A DNA stretch of 38,271 nt. Source: Bacillus andreraoultii. Lineage in GTDB: Bacteria; Bacillota; Bacilli; Bacillales; Caldibacillaceae. Below, piece after piece: positions 32,867 to 38,271 of this stretch (position 1 is its first letter; each line of letters begins with the position of its first letter). The translations under genes and the position numbers were made by a program. The notes below the pieces were generated by a model. The model was not told where the DNA came from, did no database searches, and saw only the letters and a list, made by a program, of their open reading frames with translations. The DNA is taken from contig NZ_LN868935.1 of the NCBI RefSeq assembly GCF_001244735.1, positions 405,474 to 443,744 on the forward strand. The letters run 5' to 3'.

Positions 32867-33439
32867 TCACTCCTCACCTTGAATTTCATCTACTAATTTT
32901 TCTGCGGCACGCCGATATAAATTGCTCATATAAGATAGAGAGGATATCATTAATACTTTCTCTAAGTAATCTTTATCCTTTTCATCAAAAGCTTGGACTT
33001 CATTTTCAGCGCTCGTAACCAATTCTTGAAAATCACGTTGAAATTGATTCATATTTTCACTTACGATCGTCAAAAAACTTCCATAAAATTGGGGTAAGTC
33101 AAACTTTTCATTAACGATTTTTTCATTCATCTCTTCAAGAACACGCTTTATATCTCCAATTGAAATTGTCCCTTTTAAATGAAAAATTAAACTGATTAAT
33201 AGAATATGTTCTTTTGAATACTTTTTATTTTTAATTTGAAAAAATAATTTACCTTTCGCATAGTTGTTAATCATTGTTTTCGTTAATATTTTATCATCTT
33301 CATTTCTTTTTGTACCGCTATATGTACTTTCAAACAACTGAATCACTTGATCCATATATAAATCAATATTTGGTATATCTTCTACGGTAATATTTTTATC
33401 TAATTCTAGTTGATCGAGAAATTTTTTTACATGGTCCAC
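32867..33439 (-). CDS. DUF1836 domain protein (putative regulator)
   Basis: A 190-residue soluble protein of the DUF1836 type: the segment DIPNIDLYMDQVIQLFES, then LTKTMINNYAKGKLF and KKYSKEHILLISLIFHLKGTI is the family core, and resembles a MerR-like winged helix with a hydrophobic helical end. B. subtilis relatives (YkrK type) have been proposed as transcription regulators. The C-terminal half is helical (about 100-190). The start is GTG at 33439 with GGAGG at 6 nt. It sits directly upstream of hemY, spaced by 5 bp, so co-expression is certain if transcribed; a regulatory link to haem synthesis is only inferred. Confidence 0.8.
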   Translation of the reverse strand: MDHVKKFLDQLELDKNITVEDIPNIDLYMDQVIQLFESTYSGTKRNEDDKILTKTMINNYAKGKLFFQIKNKKYSKEHILLISLIFHLKGTISIGDIKRVLEEMNEKIVNEKFDLPQFYGSFLTIVSENMNQFQRDFQELVTSAENEVQAFDEKDKDYLEKVLMISSLSYMSNLYRRAAEKLVDEIQGEE

Positions 33440-33461
33440 ATTACCCCTCCTCTACTATTAA

Positions 33462-33490
33462 ATTTTAACCGGTTTAATTTTAAAAGTAAA
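33462..33490 (-). promoter_or_regulatory. Candidate promoter of the DUF1836-hemY operon
   Basis: On the minus strand TTTACT (plus 33485-33490), 17-bp spacer, TAAAAT (33462-33467). The spacer includes ACCGGT. It overlaps the divergent promoter region of the hemolysin III gene. Confidence 0.4.
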
Positions 33491-33492
33491 TG

Positions 33493-33521
33493 TTGACTAC
33501 GTTTTGAAATGAGTATATTAT
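33493..33521 (+). promoter_or_regulatory. Sigma-A promoter of the hemolysin III gene
   Basis: TTGACT (33493-33498), exactly 17 bp, TATTAT (33516-33521), about 47 bp before the ATG. Confidence 0.65.
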
Positions 33522-33567
33522 TGTAAGTAGTTTCAATAACTACATGTAATCGTAAGGGGATGTTATT

Positions 33568-34215
33568 ATGGAAAAGTATATTCGTGAACCAATTAATAGT
33601 TTAACTCACCTCGTTGGTGTATTTTTATCTATTGCGGCTCTTGTCGTGATGATTGTAAAAGTTGCTACAAGTACTGGTGGAGGGAAATCTCTAGCCGCCG
33701 TAATCGTTTTTGGGATTAGCTTAATTTTACTATATACAGCTTCAACAACTTATCATTGGGTAATTGCTAAAAATAAGGTTATCGCCTTTTTAAGGAAAAT
33801 TGATCATTCAATGATTTTCGTCTTAATCGCTGGGACGTATGCTCCGTTTTGTTTAGTTGGTCTTGATCGTAAGTTAGGCTGGACTTTATTTGGTATTATT
33901 ACCGGATTAGGACTTGCTGGCGTTGTTTTTAAAATGGTCTGGTTCAATTGTCCAAGATGGTTATCAACAGCACTTTACATCGGAATGGGTTGGATTGCAG
34001 TTACGGTCATCTCACCACTTTCAAAAACGATTAATATTGGTGGAGTCGTATTACTTATTTTAGGTGGAGTTATCTATACAATCGGTGGTGTGATTTATGC
34101 CGTTAAACCAAAATTTTTAGAATTTAAATGGATGGGCTTCCATGAAATTTTCCACCTCTTCATTCTTCTCGGTAGCGTCATGCATTTCTTAAGCGTATAC
34201 TTATACGTGCTTTAA
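33568..34215 (+). CDS. Hemolysin III / PAQR family membrane protein
   Basis: A 215-residue protein with seven membrane helices. The family's conserved polar residues are present: EPINSLTHLVG at the start, STTYHW at the end of helix 2-3, DHSMIFVLIAGTYAPFCL in the middle and GFHEIFHLFILLGSVMHF near the C-terminus; the Asp and His residues form the metal-dependent hydrolase-like centre typical of PAQR proteins. Named for an early haemolysis phenotype, but bacterial members (YqfA-type) are more likely linked to membrane lipid homeostasis. AAGGGGATG precedes the ATG. The following OsmC gene starts 77 bp later and may be co-transcribed. Confidence 0.9.
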   Translation: MEKYIREPINSLTHLVGVFLSIAALVVMIVKVATSTGGGKSLAAVIVFGISLILLYTASTTYHWVIAKNKVIAFLRKIDHSMIFVLIAGTYAPFCLVGLDRKLGWTLFGIITGLGLAGVVFKMVWFNCPRWLSTALYIGMGWIAVTVISPLSKTINIGGVVLLILGGVIYTIGGVIYAVKPKFLEFKWMGFHEIFHLFILLGSVMHFLSVYLYVL

Positions 34216-34292
34216 TGTCTAAATTAACAGGCATTAAAAATCATATAGCGAACTATTTATAGTCGTTTACGCAGAGTAAGGAGTGATTTTTT

Positions 34293-34769
34293 ATGGCAGA
34301 ACATCATTTCCACTTAAAAGCACATTGGCCTGGATTAAGGAACGATGTCGGAACAATTGAAGCCAGTCATTTGCAAACGAAAATTTCAATCCCACTTGAA
34401 ATGGATGGACCTGGCATCGGGACAAATCCAGATGAAATGTTGTTAGGTGCAGCCGCAACTTGTTATATTATTACGCTTGCAGCGATGATGGAGCGCAGTA
34501 AACTAGATAAGGAAGATTTAATGATGGAGTCCGTCGGTATCGTTGACGTTACAAACAGCGTCTTTACATATAAAAAGATTATTCATCGTCCGACTATTAT
34601 TTTAAAAGAAGATGCTTCACCCGAAGATGAGAAACGAGCCATTCGATTAGCTGAAAAGGCTGAAAAGTCATGTATGATTAGCCGGGCAATTGAAGGGAAT
34701 GTCGAATTGGAACTACAAGTAACGATAAAGAAAACTCAGGGGATTACCGAAGAGCTGAATCCTAGCTAA
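34293..34769 (+). CDS. OsmC family peroxiredoxin (SACOL1771-type)
   Basis: A 158-residue soluble OsmC/Ohr-like protein that reduces organic hydroperoxides with thiol chemistry. The motif GPGIGTNPDEMLLGAAATCYIITLA contains the peroxidatic Cys, and the second, resolving Cys appears in AEKSCMISRAIEGNVE, as in the family. N-terminal HFHLKAHWPG also fits. AAGGAGTGA precedes the ATG. It lies downstream of the hemolysin III gene on the same strand. Substrate specificity is not deducible. Confidence 0.88.
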   Translation: MAEHHFHLKAHWPGLRNDVGTIEASHLQTKISIPLEMDGPGIGTNPDEMLLGAAATCYIITLAAMMERSKLDKEDLMMESVGIVDVTNSVFTYKKIIHRPTIILKEDASPEDEKRAIRLAEKAEKSCMISRAIEGNVELELQVTIKKTQGITEELNPS

Positions 34770-34923
34770 AAAATATATAGCACTTACTGAGAGTTGGCTT
34801 GCGGCGATTAAATGAATTTTTTTTAAAAATACTTGGACTTAACTTTATAATCGGTTATAAATTAATTATATAGAAGGATGTAGGATTTAGATTTTAATTA
34901 CCTTTGAAGGAAGGTGTTTTCTT

Positions 34924-35139
34924 ATGAATAAAGGAAAATCCAAGATATTGTTACTATTAATAAATATTGTGATTGGTCTTTTAATTATAGTAACTCCGAT
35001 TATTATTACTGGACATTTATATAATACTTCTGAACTCATGGGTGGTTTGCTTGTTAGCGACTTTACGATGAGATCCATTTCCTTCATCCTAGGACTTGTT
35101 GTTATCAATAATGGATTTAATAAATACTTCAGTGAATGA
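34924..35139 (+). CDS. Small two-helix membrane protein, unknown function
   Basis: A 71-residue protein with two hydrophobic segments: about 8-29 (ILLLLINIVIGLLIIVTPII) and about 47-62 (MRSISFILGLVVINNGF). It has a good ribosome-binding site (AAGGAAGGTG), so it is likely real, and is followed 15 bp later by a terminator. I recognise no family. Small peptides of this kind may be membrane-stress or transport accessory proteins, but nothing here shows which. Confidence 0.7.
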   Translation: MNKGKSKILLLLINIVIGLLIIVTPIIITGHLYNTSELMGGLLVSDFTMRSISFILGLVVINNGFNKYFSE

Positions 35140-35154
35140 TATTGTGTAAAAAAG

Positions 35155-35180
35155 TCAAAGGAATTTCCTTTGATTTTTTT
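35155..35180 (+). terminator. Terminator of the small membrane protein gene
   Basis: TCAAAGGAA and TTCCTTTGA are perfect 9-bp inverted repeats (35155-35173), followed by seven T; AAAAAA precedes it, so it may also serve the opposite strand. Confidence 0.75.
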
Positions 35181-35575
35181 ATATAATAACCTTCCTTTTA
35201 ATCTGCTCTTTTCAATGAATTCGTCAGACATAGCCGTTCTGGAATATGATTTAACTTTGTAAGAAAAAAAGGTCACCCTTTTTCACTTACAAAGTTTTCG
35301 ATGCGCACACTGAATATCCACCATACAAAAATTTCCTTCTACCTAAAGTACTCCTCTATGTCCATATAAACAACACCAACTAACCGGAATTCTGGTATAT
35401 TCGGATTAAGCAACCTCTCCAGCCAACTTCTTAATTTATACTTCAAAATTATTTAAGACATTACCAATTAGGTTTTGGTTCATAAATAAATTGAATTGCA
35501 TCTTCAAATCCTTATCTAGTAACTTAGACTCTTTAAAGAAACGGGAGTTTTTTTTCCTTCGCAAGATTTAATGCA
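35181..35575. other. Gap with a decayed minus-strand gene fragment
   Basis: No intact gene. Directly after the murJ stop on the minus strand, protein-like pieces can be read in different frames: DALNLAKEKKLPFL next to the stop, then KESKLLDKDLKMQFNLFMNQ ending at a stop at 35436. This suggests a former gene downstream of murJ broken by frameshifts. The family is not recognised. The remaining part up to 35181 holds nothing I can name. Confidence 0.35.
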
Positions 35576-37177
35576 TCAAATATAATTTTTAATTAATAAT
35601 TCTATTTTTTGTCCGAATAGGCTTACAAATAACTTGCTCCGTATAGATAAATAAAAGTAAATAAAGATTCCTAATGGAATAGTTATCAATAATAAAAGTA
35701 TTGACCCTAAGCGGCTTTTTTCATTAATAAAAAAAGATAGTAAGAAGTCAAAAGATAAAACTAATAAACCCATAACTATTGTAAATATAATTATTAGCAA
35801 GCATCTACGGAATAAAAACCTGTATCTAAATCCCGAGTAAAATTGAATTCCAATTAAGTTAATTATAATAGAAATAAGAAAACTGATAGCCGTAGCCAAA
35901 ATTGCTCCTTTAGCTTGATACAATTCAATTAAAGGTGTATTTATTAAAATTTTTATCGATATTGCCAATAATAAACCAATAATCGTTACCTTTTGTTTAT
36001 TTATTCCCTGTAATATTGCAGCTGTTATTGAAAACAATCCAATTACTATTGCAACCGGTGAGTATATACTTAATATTTCCTGGCCCTGTTTATCAAATCC
36101 AAAAAAAGCAGTATAAATTGGACTACTTAATATAGATATCCCTATAGATGCTGGGATAATTAAAAATAAAAATATTTGAATAATCTTATTTAGAGATATT
36201 TTAAAAGCCTTAAAATTATTTTGCATGTAAATTTCTGTCACATTAGGTACAATAGATTGGGTAAATGCTGAAGCTAGAGTGATTGGTATTAAAACAAGCT
36301 TTGGTGCCGTCATGCTTAGAATAGAGTATAAATAGCCTGATTGTTCTGCTAAACCTATAGATTCTAATGTTTTATTGAATGTAAGTTGATCTATAAGTTG
36401 ATGTATAGGAAAAGCAAGTCCTGCAAATACAAATGGTATAGAATAAGTTATTACCTCCATATATATATGCTTCAGTGATACTTTTTCCTTAATATCATTC
36501 AATTGATTAAGAATGTTTTTTCTTCTCCTTATCCAGTACCAAATTAATATTAAAAGACTGGCTATTGCACCAATAAACGCGGAGAATGTTGCAATACTAA
36601 TAGCTGTTACAATAGTACCACCCAATAAATTAAGTACCAGATAAGCTCCTAATAATAAAAATAATACTCTAAATAATTGTTCAACAACTTGTGAAATCGC
36701 TGTAGGTCCCATTGAACCATACCCTTGAAAGAACCCTCTAATTAAGCTCATAACGGGTACTAATATTAATGCAAAACTAACAGATCTGATAACTAATGTA
36801 ACATCACTTCTCAAGAAGTTAGAACCTTGGTCTGGAAGAACTATAACTGACAACTTAGGTGCTATTAGAAACAATATTATGAAAGACAATAATCCGGTAA
36901 ATATCATTAGTACTATACCTGATTTAAACAGCTTGTAACCAACATTATATTGTCCTAATGTATTATACTTTGCTACAAATTTAGAAACTGCTAAAGGAAG
37001 ACCACCCGTTGCAATGCTGATAAATATTGTATAAGGAACATAGCCGTAAGCGTATAATTCAATACCTTTATTTCCCACTATTGCTGTAAATGGAATAATG
37101 TACAATAAACCAAATATCTTAGTTAAAATCATTCCAGATGTAAGAATAAAGGATCCTCTTAAAAATGTTGATTTCAT
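35576..37177 (-). CDS. MurJ/SpoVB-type lipid flippase
   Basis: A 533-residue membrane protein of the MOP flippase superfamily with about fourteen helices; members flip lipid-linked cell-wall or polysaccharide precursors across the membrane (YtgP/MurJ, SpoVB). The N-terminus GSFILTSGMILTKIFGLLYI and the motif GLPLAVSKFVAKYN, with MSLIRGFFQGYGSMGPTAISQ in the middle, are typical of the YtgP/SpoVB branch. The coding sequence is richer in A+T than other genes of the window, with many ATA and AGA codons, and it is bordered by gene debris and an IS, so transfer from elsewhere is plausible. AGGTAGGAATT precedes the ATG. Whether it works on lipid II or on another glycan cannot be told. Confidence 0.85.
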   Translation of the reverse strand: MKSTFLRGSFILTSGMILTKIFGLLYIIPFTAIVGNKGIELYAYGYVPYTIFISIATGGLPLAVSKFVAKYNTLGQYNVGYKLFKSGIVLMIFTGLLSFIILFLIAPKLSVIVLPDQGSNFLRSDVTLVIRSVSFALILVPVMSLIRGFFQGYGSMGPTAISQVVEQLFRVLFLLLGAYLVLNLLGGTIVTAISIATFSAFIGAIASLLILIWYWIRRRKNILNQLNDIKEKVSLKHIYMEVITYSIPFVFAGLAFPIHQLIDQLTFNKTLESIGLAEQSGYLYSILSMTAPKLVLIPITLASAFTQSIVPNVTEIYMQNNFKAFKISLNKIIQIFLFLIIPASIGISILSSPIYTAFFGFDKQGQEILSIYSPVAIVIGLFSITAAILQGINKQKVTIIGLLLAISIKILINTPLIELYQAKGAILATAISFLISIIINLIGIQFYSGFRYRFLFRRCLLIIIFTIVMGLLVLSFDFLLSFFINEKSRLGSILLLLITIPLGIFIYFYLSIRSKLFVSLFGQKIELLIKNYI

Positions 37178-37274
37178 AATTCCTACCTGTTTCTAGAGCT
37201 TAATATATTATATTAACACAATATTGACCAATCGTGTTTTATGTAATGTAATCTTTTGGTGTTTACGTTCGGAA

Positions 37275-37307
37275 ACATCTGCTCTTTCTAAAATTTGAGG
37301 CAGATGT
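37275..37307 (-). terminator. Inverted repeat at the end of a broken gene
   Basis: ACATCTGC and GCAGATGT are perfect 8-bp inverted repeats with a 17-nt loop that contains the stop at 37288 on the minus strand. T-rich sequence follows; possible terminator of the decayed gene above murJ. Confidence 0.4.
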
Positions 37308-37580
37308 CTTTCCAATTATTACAAAAAAGAACGAGTTTCTTGTTTATAACAGATTCAGATGCTATTTTCACTGAGTACACGTAACTATCCATTAAGCACC
37401 AATTATCATAGAAGTTTTCATCACTGTCATATTGGGATACATTTCCGGACAATAATACATTCTACATAGCACCGATAGGATAATTATTTTCTTCCTTTTC
37501 CGTTACTTTGTTCAAACTTCTTGATCAATTTTTCAACTGGAATATTTCTATGACAAGACAAGGATATTCTAAATCTCCTC
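37288..37580 (-). pseudogene. Decayed gene between murJ and the IS
   Basis: On the minus strand a readable 57-codon stretch ends at 37288 (SQYDSDENFYDNWCLMDSYV and onward, with the end NNWKDICLKF). Just upstream is a stop (37462), and before it the frame carries EKEENNYPIGAM. One frame over, SCHRNIPVEKLIKKFEQSNG is open. Together these look like the C-terminal part of a once longer protein with at least one frameshift and one nonsense change. I cannot name the family. It lies upstream of murJ on the same strand and may be a leftover of a polysaccharide gene set. Confidence 0.35.
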
Positions 37581-37731
37581 ATCCTACAATTTCACTCCAT
37601 GGAAAAGGCTAAGTTATTGAATAAAAAATATATAATACCCTGAAATACTCATGAAAACACATTGACAAGCCATTGAATGCTTGTTTATCAAGTAGCCCAG
37701 CTCATTTAGTCATGCATCAAATAAATGGAAA

Positions 37732-37789
37732 AAGAATCCATTTCTGTTAAGGTTAAAACAACGACGAAATAACCACAGAAAGGATTCTT
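37732..37789 (+). promoter_or_regulatory. Hairpin hiding the transposase ribosome-binding site
   Basis: AAGAATCC-A-TTTCTG (37732-37746) pairs with CAGAAA-GGATTCTT (37776-37789), 14 bp with one bulged A and a 29-nt loop. The 3' arm contains the AGAAAGGA Shine-Dalgarno of the transposase. Such structures limit translation when the IS is transcribed from outside. Confidence 0.6.
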
Positions 37790-37792
37790 ATA

Positions 37793-38271
37793 ATGGCTAT
37801 TTTATCGCAATTAACACTTGATTTCGATCGTAAAATTAAATTGTCAAATGATGGAGGCTCTCTTTCCTCGGATACGGGTGAACTTCTTTTTAGAGAGTTT
37901 GATGAAAAAATAGGATTTTCCAAGACTTTGGAAAACCACTTAAAACTAGATGATCCAAGAGCCTATTACTTTCATTCAAGTGAAAACTTATTACGTTAAA
38001 AGATCTATCAAATCATTGCTGGATATTATGAAGATGACGCTGCCGATCAATTGACAAGGGGTCCTGTTTTTACAGAAATTATTGATACACCAGCTCTCGC
38101 TTCTCAACCGAGCTTATCTCGTTTTTACACTCGATTTAACCAAGAATCGATTGATCATTTAAATCAAGCGAATCAAGAATTACGTGATAAAATTCATGCT
38201 TTTAGAAAATCGCAAGCTCTATTTATTGATTTAGATTCTACCCATTCTGATACGTATGGTAACCAAGAGTC
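37793..38271 (+). pseudogene. IS1380 family transposase with nonsense mutation, cut by window end
   Basis: The frame starts with MAILSQLTLDFDRKIKLSND and continues GGSLSSDTGELLFREFDE, typical of IS1380-family DDE transposases. A TAA at 37997-37999 (after SSENLLR, codon 69) stops it, but the same frame stays open after that to the window edge, with KIYQIIAGYYEDDAADQLTR, PSLSRFYTRFNQES and LFIDLDSTHSDTYG (catalytic Asp region). The TAA sits where CAA (Gln) would fit, one C-to-T change. The protein is therefore truncated to 68 residues unless the stop is read through. AGAAAGGA precedes the ATG. Confidence 0.85.

Larger units (their letters stand above)
37640..38271 (+). mobile_element. IS1380-type insertion sequence, 5' part
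   Basis: The window ends inside this element. The left end is not resolved because the right terminal repeat lies outside; it must lie upstream of the promoter-like TTGACA (37662-37667), 17 bp, TTATCA (37685-37690). Identification is from the transposase it carries. Confidence 0.6.

Noticed and set aside
34887-35276. 129-codon minus-strand open frame
   Set aside because: It is antisense to a small membrane protein gene with a good ribosome-binding site and covers that gene's terminator.

Overview
The window reads as chromosome of a low-GC, Gram-positive Bacillaceae bacterium. AT-rich sequence, strong AGGAGG-type ribosome-binding sites, frequent TTG and GTG starts, a sigma-W-type promoter before a yuaF-floT pair, a preQ1 riboswitch before queT, HemY, NrnB, and an orphan three-PAS kinase of the KinA kind all point that way. 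No rRNA, tRNA, CRISPR array or prophage was seen. I could run no searches; names rest on motif recognition.

Layout. 187-2702 (minus): Fur-type box, feoA, feoB and a 50-residue Cys-rich feoB partner (ferrous iron uptake). 2838-5486 (plus): a calcium-type P-type ATPase. 5487-6521: no intact gene; a frameshifted small membrane protein, terminators and a 54-bp tandem repeat. 6522-10155: membrane-organisation block with yuaF-floT (minus, sigma-W-type promoter, apparent ATC start for yuaF), a small hydrophilic gene, and a second SPFH protein paired with a ribbon-helix-helix protein (plus). 10204-18763: signalling block with a PAS histidine kinase (minus), a MATE exporter, a membrane diguanylate cyclase and a MASE3-PAS-GGDEF-EAL protein (plus). 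19100-24801: a DUF1906 protein, cstA with a translationally coupled unknown gene, a small selenoprotein-family-like gene, nrnB, a probable pseudogene and a coiled-coil unknown. 25156-29905 (minus): a TPR protein with a degenerate dynamin-type GTPase domain, a YuiD-like PAP2 protein and a split threonine/serine exporter. 30132-34769: a heptad-repeat protein, riboswitch-controlled queT, hemY with a DUF1836 regulator, a hemolysin III/PAQR protein and an OsmC peroxiredoxin. 34924 to the end: a small membrane protein, a MurJ-type flippase flanked by gene debris, and the start of an IS1380-type insertion sequence with a nonsense mutation.

Most genes are core housekeeping, envelope and signalling functions rather than one dedicated novel system. 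The least ordinary things are: (1) a family of small inverted-repeat elements with GGGGCTGTCC ends, present as 224-bp, 111-bp and 40-bp versions, each just after a gene where it can act as a terminator; (2) yuaF without an ATG/GTG/TTG at its expected start; (3) the TPR/degenerate-dynamin protein; (4) an SPFH protein in tandem with an RHH protein; (5) hairpins that bury ribosome-binding sites of yuiD and of the IS1380 transposase; (6) short intergenic tandem repeats of 52 and 54 bp. Several start codons were moved from the longest open frame because the ribosome-binding site clearly picks a downstream start; each case is noted.
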